Source: Jacaranda mimosifolia
Lineage: Eukaryota > Streptophyta > Magnoliopsida > Lamiales > Bignoniaceae
NCBI GenBank assembly: GCA_018894105.1
Contig: CM032128.1
Location: 25,277,001 to 25,341,000, forward strand
Length of the DNA: 64,000 bases
Direction: 5' to 3'
Below the pieces are notes generated by a model. It searched no databases, was not told the DNA's origin, and saw only the letters and a list, made by a program, of their open reading frames with translations. Below are positions 37,119 through 48,208 of this stretch, one piece after another (position 1 is the stretch's first letter; each line of letters begins with the position of its first letter). The translations under genes were made by a program, and so were the position numbers.

Positions 37119-37969
37119 TAATGATTGTATTTACTATTTGGTAATTCTTTGGGCTGAGATCCAATCCAACCAACCAGATAGGAGGTCGAGAATAGAGTTT
37201 GATGATGTAGTTGGGTCGAGTCCTGCAACCAATAACACATGTCAGGTTAGCCAAGGTGCCCTTGATGAAGGCACTTCGACGCTCAAGTCAGTACTTAATC
37301 GACTAGAAGGTAGAGCAGTAGAGTGAGGGCTTTTAGTGATAATGGGCATACCTGAATGAAGGGAGGCAATGGGTATTTATAGCCTTTCTGGAGTGGTTGG
37401 TATGTCTATGATGCCTTTGTATATACACAGGGACCTTTTGTCTTCACATAAGGACCCTTAGGTCTTCTCCACTTGGTGTACTATTGTAGGTGGCACCTTC
37501 TCCAGCCTCATAGGACATGGTGGTAAGAAGGAGGCAACACTACACTGACGCTGCAGAAATGTGGTAATGGTGGAGGCATATGTCATCAATGTAGAGGCAC
37601 GCCGCCTGTCAGAGCATTCAATATGGCAGAGAGGTGGTCGCGTTTGCTCAACCTCCTGAAGTCGAGGTGCGTGCTCGCTTGTGAGTCATTTGCACCTGGC
37701 TCTGTTCAACACTATAGAATTCTATTGAGTTCAAATATCTCTTTGGTTGAGTGCTGAACAGATATTCTCGATCTGATTGACCATGCTCTGGTCGACTCGG
37801 TAGGATATTGATACTTGTTCTAGTGAAAAGGCCAATTGAGGTTGGGTCCAGCCAGTAACATGGTCGATCGCCAATGGGCTTGGCCGAATAGCTAATTGGG
37901 TTGTTCCACATCATATCTTTTGTCTGGTCGAATGTTATTAGGTTGGGCCTATTGAGCTATCCTATATCA
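37119..37969 (-). repeat. E2 5' LTR
   Basis: An 851-bp LTR. On the minus strand it starts TGATATAGGATAGCTCAA and its end CATTA is a mutated CATCA. TATAAATA lies at 37374-37381. Confidence 0.9.
37374..37381 (-). promoter_or_regulatory. TATA box of the E2 5' LTR
   Basis: TATAAATA on the minus strand about 255 bp from the LTR end, equivalent to 9171-9178 in E1. Confidence 0.6.
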
Positions 37970-39690
37970 ATTCAGTTTCAGAATCCTTTGCCACTACAAT
38001 CTGTGGGACTTAGACGACGGTCAAAGCTCTCTTCAATATTTATTATTATCTCATACGTTTATATTTTTTTCTCCAAAGGGATTGGCTTGTCCAAGCTAAA
38101 AAACAACTATAGTAGATTACAATGGTTGAAATTATACAAAATAGTTAGGGTTGGATTGTGTATACATTTGAGTCCGTTCGCATAATTCCATATCATATAA
38201 TATATAATTTCAAATCTCTACTATTTTTCCAATTATTATATTAGTTCTAAATTTGTTTAGAATAAAATAATTTAAAATCTCTTTTCTTTATTTTTTTTCT
38301 GTAATTAATTCTTCCATCCCTCAAATTCATTGTACACAACATAAATTAAAATTGATTATAGTTTATATTTCATAGATTTAGAAGTTACAAGTGGAGAGAA
38401 ATGGTTGAGGTATGAGTAGCAAAGTGACGGCAGCTGTACCGCTGCAGAAACAATCAATTGTATAGCAGTTAAAAGGTCTTCTTTGCTTCCTTTAATTTAT
38501 AAATAAAATCAAATTTATAACTCTCTCCCTGACCCTAAAATAATAAACTAATAAATACTACTACAACAAGCAAACCCCTATAGGCTCTATCTCCCTCACC
38601 ATTCTCGAGAATGGTGATCTATAGCTTCAATTTCCAATAAATCTTCTATAGCAGCAGTATTCTACTTCTACTGTGTGTGAGAAAGAGTGAAAATTTTGAG
38701 TTTAGAGACATAAAGAGAAAGACAGAGGGAGAGATAGATATATATTTAATTCTTATTTTTTAAAATATTTTCAAAATTTGATTAAAAAATATAGTTTAAA
38801 TGGAGATATAACTATCTTAACTATCTTTATTGCTACAAGCCAACAATGACATCTTATACCTTCATTAAAATTATTTGGATTAACCGAAACCTCGTTATTC
38901 CATCCTTTCGATTTGTTGCCATTGTACCTGCTAAAAATTAAAAAAAAAAATCAGCAATTATTCTTCAAATTTCAGCAAATTTCAGCAACATCTTGACATA
39001 CTTTCAGTATTTTCACCAAATTTTAGCACATTTCGGCATATTTCAACATATGTTTCAAAAAATTTCAATATAATTTCAACAAATTCAATATATTAATTTT
39101 AGCAAAAAATATCAATAATTTTTTAGCATATAAACAATAAAATAGAAGAAATTAAAACTAGAAAAAATAAATTTACAATATATAATAAAAAATAAATTGA
39201 AGAAACAATCTACATAATTGGAGAAGGAGAAAAAATAAATATAAGAACATAACAAGATAAGAGAAAGAAAGGTCAAGAAGGCTATAAAAGAAAGGAACAA
39301 TAATCAAAGAAAGATAAAAAGAGTTGTAGAAGAAAAGAATGGTTGTACGTCTTAGAAGAAAAGATAATACAGAAAAGACCAAAAAACAAAAAAAGAAAAA
39401 AACTAAAATTACTTGACGATGGTGGCAAATACTGCAGCGGCAGTGCGAGAAGATTTTAAAATAATAGAAGTGCACAACTTTTTATTTTTTTTTTCTTTCA
39501 AAATAGAACAAACTCACAAACCCTAGTTCCAAAATCAAAACATGTAGCCTAAACCTTAATTTCATGAAGCCCAAATATGCTTGCGTCTTGCCTTTGGGTG
39601 ATAATCTAAATGGCGGACTGAGGCGCACACTTCTCTGACATCCGCAACCTGTACCTCACAGCACTATGCACTATAGCATGTCTTGTGTGC
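37970..39690. other. AT-rich intergenic DNA with short ATTTCAGCA-type repeats
   Basis: No coding sequence recognised. At about 38960-39090 a 12-16-bp motif (ATTTCAGCA / ATTTCAACA) recurs imperfectly many times. The minus-strand Phe/Tyr/Ser-rich frames at 39112-39475 are low-complexity and show no family resemblance. Confidence 0.45.
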
Positions 39691-42120
39691 TTTTCGTAAC
39701 TATGGCCCCAATAGGCATGATATTCTTCCATAATAGGTCTCCTTCCATAAACCTCTTTGGCTCACATGTTTTCTAGGCTTTAGCTACTCTTTGTTTATGT
39801 TGTTGAATATTTTCAAGTGCTATTAACTTATCTTGATTCAACAAGTCCATCTCCATGCATATTTTCTGAATATAATTGTTGTGGCTTAAGTCGTGTTGCT
39901 TGGCTATCCTTAGTTGAATTGATTTATATCACCGAGATAGAATGGCATCGTGCTGGGTAGTTAACTTGAAGGGTATACTTCCTATCGAAGTACACTTGGA
40001 ATTTTGATGGGCCCAAAATACTTCAAGTAAGGTCAAGGATGCACCTCCTTAGCTCGTCATCCCAACTCTCTTTATCATATCAATTAAGATCATACTAGTA
40101 ATTTAGCCAGCCCATTAGCCTAGGTGTAGTATGGTGATGAGTGAATCATTTGTGTGAAGTGTCTAATGAATGGGAAAATTTGATCTACGGTGAATACTAT
40201 TATTTGTCGTCAACTATGCTTTGTGGAATTCCAAACCAAAACATGATTTGTTTCTTTAATGAACTTGATCACTCTCTTATGCATAACTATCATCATCGAC
40301 TAGGAAACCCACTTAGTGAAGTAATTAGTTGTTACTAAGATATATCCATGCCTCTTGTAGGATGGAGGTGACGTCTTTCCGATGATGTCCATCACCCAAC
40401 ATCTAAAGGCCTTGGCTTAATGATAGGATAAAGTTCTTCAATGGGGACTTTCTACAACAGGCTATACCTCTAGCAAGCTTTGCAACCTCGAGCATATTTC
40501 TAACAATTAGTCAGGAGACTGGCTAATAATAGTCATATCTATATAGTATCCACTTCATCTTTTGGCTAGATGAGTGAGCTCCACGGATCCCCTCGTAAAC
40601 TGCTGACATAACTTGCAATGCTTAGAATTTACCTAGACATCACAATAACAATCCTTAGAAACCTTTCATATGAAAATCTTCATCTAAGAAGACACAATTC
40701 ATGGCCTTTTATTTTATTTTGACTCTACTTTTGTTTATGTATCTTTGAGATACTTGATTAATTCCTCTCTCCAATCCTTGGTTGTTGACCAACAGTTGTT
40801 CTAATTAGCTATTGCAATGCCTAACTGCCTGCTATACCATTCTCCGTGCATCTCCTTAAATCCCAAAGTGTGTTGTGCTAAGTGTTTAGCTTCTTGATTC
40901 TTGTTGTACAGGACACGTGTCTCACTTGGTGCTCTGTAATAGAAACCAAGTTGGGATTGTTACATTTATACTCAGTAATTTGTTTGATGATCAATTGTGA
41001 GCCTCCTTATATATGTACTATATGAGCTCCTAAGGAATTCAGTAAATGCAACTATATAATGAGGACCTCCTATTTAACTTTATTATTGGAACTGCAGGGA
41101 TCCAGCTAAAGTGAGAATTTCCCGTCTTTTCTATCTAGGCTAGTTATAATGATGCTAGATCTAGTGTTATTTTATGTCCTTGATATATCAAAATATCCAC
41201 AACTTAGTCTAGAGATAACCATTAGTTCTTATCGAGGGATCTTGCACTTCTACTTCAGGGTGGTCTGTTAGGAAATTAGTTATTACATGTCCTTTTGGTG
41301 GCCCTTAGGGGCATGTACTTCAAATCAAAAGCATTGAGCTCGATAGCCTATCTTACCAGTTTGCTTTGTAGAACAAGTCAATTGACTAAATAGCTAACTA
41401 TATCAATTTTGCAACTGAATAGAACTTCCTTAGACAACAAGCAATACTTTACCTTAGTGCATGTATGATATAAGGATAAACACTACTTTTCAATAGGCGT
41501 GTACCTTGTTTTGGCATCATTTAACAATTTGGCAAGACAGAACACACCCCTCTTTATTTAACCTCAGCATTGTGGGCTAACAAGTAGCCAGTGGATTCTT
41601 CCACAACTGATATACAAAGTTTTAAGGGCTTTCTTGGTACAAATGGTACTAGTACTTGGTGTTTTGTTAGGCATTACTTAATTTGATCAAAAGTTTGTTG
41701 TTGTTCCTTCTTAATTGAGCTTTTCAATGACCTTTGGCTTAAGAATAGACCAAAATGCCTCCAGCTTCCCTACTGAAATAGCAATGAACCTTCGAAGAAA
41801 ATTGATTTATGTTAATAGACTTCTCAACTCTTTTAAGTTTTTAGGTGTCTTGACTTCGAGTATGGATTTGGCTTTCTTGCTATCAACCTCTATAGCTTTT
41901 TAATGAGTAAGGAACCCCACGAAGTCCCTAGTTATTATCCCAAATGAATATTTAGCTGGGTTTTTATTTTCAAACCTTGTGTCTTCATTCTTTTAAAAGT
42001 TCATCCCAGATCGGCTAGATGTTGCTCAAATGTAGCTAACTTAACCATCACATCTTGATGTACACCTCCATGTTGCGGTCAAACAAGGTGCTCAAAATGT
42101 CATTCTAGCTCTTTAGTGAG
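39691..42120 (-). pseudogene. Old Ty3/gypsy pol relict (RT end to integrase C-terminus), Tat-like
   Basis: No intact frame longer than a few dozen codons, but the order of motifs is clear on the minus strand. RT end (EVYIKM for EVYVDDM; KKAKSILEVKTPKNLKELRS near 41900-41830), RNase H (RYTPIEK, LSLYHTCTKVKYCLL near 41480-41420), a second RNase H trace (GGSQLIIKQITEYKCNNPN near 41000), integrase zinc-binding trace (KYARGCKAC), IIKPRPLDVG, YFTKWVS, and C-terminus (MEGDLLWKNIMPIGAIVTKS near 39770-39700). No LTRs were found. It is older than E1-E3 and of a different subfamily. Confidence 0.75.
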
Positions 42121-42133
42121 TTGCCCCAATGTT

Positions 42134-42749
42134 TAAGGGTGTTCATTGGATCATATTTATTCAATGAACCCAATGATCAAAACGAAACGAATTTAATTAG
42201 TTTGGATTAAGTTGAGTAATCGGGTTTAATCGGTAAAATTCAATCAAACTCGATTACAATTGATTTGGTTCTTGAATTTCATATTTACATACTTAATCCA
42301 ACTCACCCCGACCTAATGACTTAATTAAAAATTAAAAAAAAAATAATTTAGGTGAATTTTGATGCCATTATATATACATGTTTGGGACTATAGCACTCAT
42401 AAAAGGTGTTGATTCCACTGCCATTATTCTTATGCATGGTCCTAAATCAAATTCAAACTAGTGATCTTTTGATTCAAATGCAGTTGGAGCTTTTCTTAAT
42501 TTTCTAATAGAAAAAACGTAGACAAGAATTAGAAAAACATAGAAAAGCTGTACTAGTTCAGAATGCTTGCAATTTTTTCTTATTACCTTATTATGCGAAC
42601 CAATCCAACCTAATCTAGGTCGGGTTGATTTGGTTTGGATTTAGAAATTCAATTTTATAAAATCTGATCCAATCCAATTCAATTAAATTTGATCGGTCTA
42701 GACTCATTTTTTCTTCATACCTGAATCAAACTAACTTGTAACACCCTTA
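42134..42749. mobile_element. MITE-like element truncating the pol relict
   Basis: The segment is bounded by inverted TAAGGGTGTT motifs (left TAAGGGTGTTCATTGG, right inward TAAGGGTGTTACAAG). Its interior has GGGTTGATTTGGTTTGG and GATCCAATCC motifs like those of the MITE at 20457-21037. The RT relict stops where it begins (NIGAT motif). No clean 8-bp target duplication was found, so the boundaries are approximate. Confidence 0.55.
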
Positions 42750-45700
42750 GGCATATTGGTAAAACGGACATTGTAAATGTATAATCTATTAAAATACACA
42801 TGTAATAGTTAGAATTGACTAGCATATCGTTTGAATAATATTATGAAGTATATGTGCTACTTTTTTAATTATTTAGTTTCATTATATATTTTAGTCATAT
42901 TTCATCAGTAATTCTTCATCCCATCCAACAAAATAAATATAGTCTAAGGCCTTGCTTAATGTCGGCTAATAGACCCAATAATAAACTTCAATCTTACCTA
43001 ATTGGGTGTTTGATAGGAAAGACTACGACTGCTGGCTGACTCGCATTTAATATATAGCCCGATACTATAGCGACGAATAGTTGCTACTCATGTAGCAGGT
43101 CAACAGGTGCAATTGATTGATTAATGGCACCCCCATGGGCAATCAATTGATGCACCAAAATATCATGTTTGCCCTCCAATTTGTGAAGCTAGTTTACAAA
43201 CTGGCCCTCGATTGATTACAACATTGCATGCCCCTCTTTCTCATCAAATTTGATCATCGTTCCCTGTTTTTACATATGTTTCTCATTGCAAGTGTTACAA
43301 AACCCCAGTTGAGCTATTCCAGGTGATGATTTTTTCCAAATATCTACTATCATCGTCCAATTTGAAGAAGGTTCTTCCATATCTTGGTGCTGGATCATTC
43401 TTGTACACACAATTTTTTCCTTCACCATTTGATATTGTGTTTTTTTTATTTACTAATTATAATATCTATAAATATCATGCGATGAGTTTTATTTTTCCCT
43501 CGTTGTTTCAGTATTTGGGTTGATAGTTGAGACTTGTAGCACTGTGTTCGCAAGGAAATTTTTGGGGAGTTTGTTTCACAGTAGTATGTAAACTTGTTTC
43601 CATATCTCGGTTGGCTATTTCCGTCTTTAATCCCATATTTGTTGAGGTAACTGTTGATGTAACCAATTTTAACCATTGTTGAAATACTACCAAATTCTAT
43701 AGTTATGTGTGTTAGTGCTATTGAGTGGTGCTTTTGTTGCTTGGATATAATTTTTGCTTTCATTTCTCTGTGTTTACTATACCATATTTCATGTGGCAAT
43801 TTTGATGGGCTATGTTTTGATTTCTGTTTGGCTTGAAGTGGTTGTTGGGTGTTATTCTGCTAACTGTTTGAAGTGTTGTTGGGTATTGGCATGTACGATT
43901 ATGATTGTGTGCTTGTTGGGTACTGCCATGTTCTAGTGATTGTTAGGCATCAGATGAAAGGGAGAAATAAGTTTTCGTCTCTCATTAAAACTTGAGAAAA
44001 GTGATGTGCTACAAATATATGTCATCATGTGAGTCTCTTGACATGAAATTGAAATATACTGACATCAGTTATCATTTAAGTTTTTTTCCTTCATTAAATA
44101 ATTTTACTTTCAATTAGGGAAAGAAACTTGTTTGAATGTCATTATGTTCAGGGAAAGTGAAACCTTGACATAAAATTCCAAATATAAGCAAAGAGAAATA
44201 ACTTTCTTACCCTCATTAGTCCAATTCTTGAATTAGAGTTACTTGATTTACTATCAGCATCAGTTTTCTATCGGATATAGATGCTTTTTAGGAGATGAAC
44301 AAAGAGGCAAGAGCTCAGTTTGTGCATTTGCTATTTTTTGGTGCATTGCATTCAGATTAGGCATTATATACATAATGAATATGTTTTGGTTCACATCATA
44401 GAATGTAGGCATCTAAATATGTCTCCTTGAACGTATTGTGAAACATGAAAAGAGGTGTATTAGACCTTGATATGCTTTTGATTTTTTGCCTAACTTTTGA
44501 ACAATTGGATAGGCCCGTTAATTGTTGGAGTTGATAATTATGGCTAGGATAATCTGTTAATCTGTGGATGTATTATTTATGCGGTTACCATCTATTTGAT
44601 ATGTCATACTTGCTTTTTATCTTCGCATTGCATTTCATTTTCCAGGTATTGCTTGAAATTTGATAAATTGATTCATGAATCTTGAAGTTGTATAGGTCCC
44701 AATACTAGTATACCCAGATTTATCTTTCTTCTGCTGTAGGTAAATTTTGCTATAACTTCCTCCCTCTCTTAGTTCTTGTTGTTCTCAGGAGCTGAACCTA
44801 TTTGAAGCTTGATACTTAGGATACACCAAATTTGTGAGGGAGCTTCTGAGGTTTTCTGCTAACATTAACTATGCCAACTAGTTTACTACTTGATTTACTT
44901 GAGGAAAGGGATGAGAATAGTCCTTTTCTCCTGGCTATATAGCTGATTTTTATTGGTTTCTGGTTTTACTATTTTTTTTCCACATGCTGAATTTTGTTAC
45001 ATAGAGCTAGGAAGTAGGATTGTCTTGAAATCTTTGTGCTATGTTGGTTGATTTTCTGATGTTGAATTTTAAAACAATCATTTGTAAACTTTACAATGCA
45101 ACTATACTATATTGATAATTGAGCTGAATTTGTGTCATGTTTTTTTATCTCAACATAGAACTTATGTCTCCAATTGAATGTCTATGTAGTTTGGGAGTCT
45201 CCTAGATTATTCTTTTATATTTTGGATGACACAAAAAGATAAAGGAAGGACGATAGTTTGAAAATTTTATGATGTAAAATTATCAAACAAAACAAAAGTA
45301 GTCAGAAGGTAAATTAGTTTGATTATGTGTTGCAAAAATGGGATCTTCCTTTGTGGATAAAGGAAATGCTAATTAAGGAAAGAAGAAATGGGAATTTGTT
45401 CGTGCTTTCAACTCGCTTCACTTAATTATAATTTTGAATTGATGATGTATCCAAAAGAGAAAGAAAAATAAAATTAATAACAATAAATGATTAAATGGTG
45501 CTCCTTTGAGAAGAATATATTAGTATATGACTATTTTTTCAAATATGAATTATTTCTCATCTTGACTATGTACAAAAACATTAAGTTTCGGCATGCTTCT
45601 TATCACTCCTAAATTGATATATTTTGTATCTCCACACACTCCACCCACTAAAGAAGACAGAAGGTTATGGTATTTGCTAAAATCAGAGTGAATCCATGTT

Positions 45701-46105
45701 TCTTGTATTATTATTTTGCATCCAAATATAATTTCTTGACAAATCAAAGAAAAAGGTCAGCTTGCAAGCCATCTTAAAATGTTAATTTATGCTTCTTAAG
45801 GGAAAGGGAGATGTGGGAGGGGTGAGATAAATTGTTAAGGGCAATATTGTCTTTTACCTATATAATCCTAAGTATCATACATGCATCAAATTAGGGTATA
45901 TAGTTGCACCTAATTGTAAGGCCAATCTTCTATATCAAACAAACTAATATATTATTCAATCTTATCTTATCTCATTCTATTCAAAATCTCCACTACTATT
46001 TATATTTCAAACCAAATGTGCCCTAAAAGTACTACTACATATTAATAGTACAATAGACCTTTTGAAGAGGGAAATTCTTTCCTGATAAATAAAATACCAT
46101 GACAC
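42750..46105. other. Intergenic DNA, no gene recognised
   Basis: About 3.4 kb of moderately AT-rich sequence without recognisable coding content on either strand. Possible terminal motifs exist (GGGTGTTTGATAGG near 43013; CAAACCAAATGTGCCC near 46008-46023, flanked by TAA-like triplets), which would suit a PIF/Harbinger-type element. No internal transposase was found and the match is weak. Confidence 0.4.
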
Positions 46106-47187
46106 TGTAACAACAAATTTCAAATTTCTTGTTTGCAAAAAAAATTAAAATTACAGAACAAGAAAAATTGTACAAATAAATTAAAATTAAAATATATCAA
46201 TCAACTGTGGATTATATCTCTAATCTAATCCTCTGATTCTTTCCTTCCAAATATAATCTTGAATTTAATGAACTTTGTGAAAAAATGCCTTAAACGTCGT
46301 GGATCTCCTTAAATTTGACTTGAATAAAAATAACGTCAATTCAAGGGCTTCATACCTTAATCTCAAATCAAACACCAGAAATATGAGTTTCGCAAAAAAT
46401 GCCTTAAACATTGTGGATCTCCTTGAATAAAATTAACGCCAATTCGAGTGCTTCGCACCTTAATTTCGAATCAAACTCCACAAATATATGAGTTCCGCAA
46501 AGAAAGCCTTGAACGTCGTGGATCTCCTTGAATAAAAATAAATCCAATTCGAGGGCTTTGCACCTTAATCTTGAATCAAACGCTAGAAATATATGAGTTC
46601 TATGAAGAACGCCGTGAACATTGTGGATCTCTTTGAATAAAAATAACGTCAGTTCGAGGGCTTCGCACCTTAATCTCAAATCAAACGCCAGAAATATATG
46701 AATACCTCAAAAAACGCCTTGAACATCTTGGATCTCCTTGAATTTGCTTGAGAGAATTGCTGGACTCCTTCAAAGTTTCTCTCGTCTACTAGAATTTGTG
46801 TTGTGTCAAATGAGCTGAAATCACCCCTTTATATAGGTGCTTAGTAGAAGACTTCTAGATTGACTTGAACTCCTTCAAATGTTATCTCTTTGATAAGATA
46901 ATATCAAATATATTTGATTTGATAATACCAAACATCAAAGACAATATCAATATCAAATATCTTTAATTTGATTGATCCATAAATGCATACATTTCTTCTT
47001 TGACACTTGTCAATATTTGATTTGAGTATAAAATAAATACTAACTTATTATTTAAAATTAACTATTTGTCTTTAGGAATTAAATTTAATAAATCCAAAAA
47101 TATAAATAGAAAAATTTTAAATTAATATCTAGCATTTATTTTACATGTGTCACTTCTCAATTAGTCAAAAGTTTTAATATGTTTACA
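46106..47187 (-). repeat. E3 3' LTR
   Basis: 1082 bp. On the plus strand it runs from TGTAACAACAAATTTC to ATATGTTTACA. It aligns with 58682-59778 along its length, roughly 90 percent identical by eye, with a few small indels (for example an extra AATATCAAATATTAAGAGAT-like segment in the other copy). It contains the minisatellite at 46285-46742. Confidence 0.92.
46285..46742 (-). repeat. Minisatellite inside the E3 3' LTR, about 106-bp unit
   Basis: Four full units and a partial fifth. Each has GTGGATCTCCTTGAATAAAA, then CAATTCGAGGGCTTCGCACC, TTAATCTCAAATCAAACGCC and AGAAATATATGAGTTCCGC. The unit length is a little over 100 bp and divisible by frame only in part, which produces an accidental minus-strand frame at 46404-46679 with repeated LRCEALEL / LFLFKEIHNV. 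The same array is in the 5' LTR (58857-59325). Confidence 0.85.
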
Positions 47188-47206
47188 AATGCCCCCACTT
47201 CAAGGC
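47188..47206 (-). other. E3 polypurine tract
   Basis: The minus strand reads GCCTTGAAGTGGGGGCATT immediately before the 3' LTR (AAGTGGGGG core). It is the expected plus-strand primer. Confidence 0.65.
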
Positions 47207-47840
47207 TTGATGAAGGGGTGCAAATCAATCTTAAAAGAGACGAGACTTGAAGTATATGAGGGTATATATATACATATTCATATTCAATGTGGGCCAAATA
47301 AAAGCGCATATCGAAATTTACATGAAAGGCCCAAAATCACATATTGAAAGTGAAATCCACACAACAAGAAAGTGGTGGCCCACAAGAAATTAGTGTGATT
47401 TGGCATTATTCAGCCTTCAATTTCCAAAAGCCAACATTGCAGAGGTTAAGCAAACATCTCAGAGGTAATTGAGAACCTTAACTTTCAAATTCTTTTCACC
47501 CGATTTTGGCATTTTCCTTTTCGCCCAAATGAGTTGGCCTATTATAAATTGACAAGATAATTGGCAATCTTCCAATAGGCATTGCGGCAGCCTCCTCGAA
47601 AATTTATGTATGTAAGAAATTGATAAGAGCATTGTAGCAGACGATCCTGCGACTTTCGGTTTCTACAGTAAGCTTCATCAAATAATATTAACAAACTCGG
47701 GCTCCTTCAGGTTTTTTTTTCATCATCTTCTTCTTTTATTTTCTTTCTCTTTTTTTTAAAATGATAAATAAATAGATCAAGAATCCAATTTTCGGTGGGA
47801 TTTGAGTCCTACTCAAATGCTTTTTCCTGCAACAAATGCC
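47207..47840. other. E3 spacer between 3' LTR and antisense gene promoter
   Basis: Non-coding, AT-rich, upstream of the antisense gene TATA box. It presumably holds that promoter's upstream elements. No reading frame or repeat was recognised. Confidence 0.4.
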
Positions 47841-47848
47841 TATAAATT
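47841..47848 (+). promoter_or_regulatory. TATA box of the E3 antisense PMD gene
   Basis: CCTATAAATTGGC about 370 bp before the first ATG of the PMD gene. The leader ends in TATCCTCGCAG just before GTTGCACCATGG, a good 3' splice site, so a 5'-UTR intron is likely. The arrangement parallels the antisense genes of E1 and E2. Confidence 0.5.
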
Positions 47849-48208
47849 GGCTTGATCATGGGCTCACAATCACACAACAAGCACATCGCTTTGTCAATTG
47901 TTGAGAATTTTCTTTTGATTGTTGGGTATTTGCTCTGTTAAATTGTTGGGTTTGATCACTTCTTAGTTTTTTTCTTATTCTTTCTCCCTTAGCTCATGCA
48001 TCCTTCATGTTTGATAAAATGCCTCTATGAATATTCACCATTATTTTGGCACTGTTATGAGCTCCCCATCAACTTAATTCTCCATTCATTCATATGAGCA
48101 TTAAACATAACCATTTTTCACATCAATCTTCTTTGAATTATATCTTTTCTTCTTCTTTTCTTCCTTAATAACTTGATTAACTTTTCTCGTATCCTCGCAG
48201 GTTGCACC

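Larger units (their letters stand above)
26989..37969 (-). mobile_element. Element 2 (E2): Ty3/gypsy LTR retrotransposon, Tat-type, same family as E1
   Basis: An 11.0-kb element on the minus strand: 5' LTR 37119-37969, gag-pol 36987 down to 31602, repeats, antisense gene 28115-30714 (plus strand), 3' LTR 26989-27827. Flanking 5-mers GTTCA (26984-26988) and ATTCA (37970-37974) match at 4 of 5. It lacks the MITE that splits E1 between gag and protease, so it shows the uninterrupted family structure. It carries stops and frameshifts throughout, a His in the RT active site and a small deletion in the integrase core, so it is inactive. Confidence 0.92.

Noticed and set aside
39560..39690. GAGGCGCAC and GCACTATAGCATG words resembling the GCGC-rich hAT ends
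   Set aside because: No inverted partner and no duplicated flank. Too short to support a second element.
46404..46679. 91-codon minus-strand frame with internally repeated LRCEALEL and KEIHNV blocks, looking like a repeat protein
   Set aside because: It coincides exactly with the LTR minisatellite, which lies in both LTRs. The protein repeats are a by-product of the DNA repeat.
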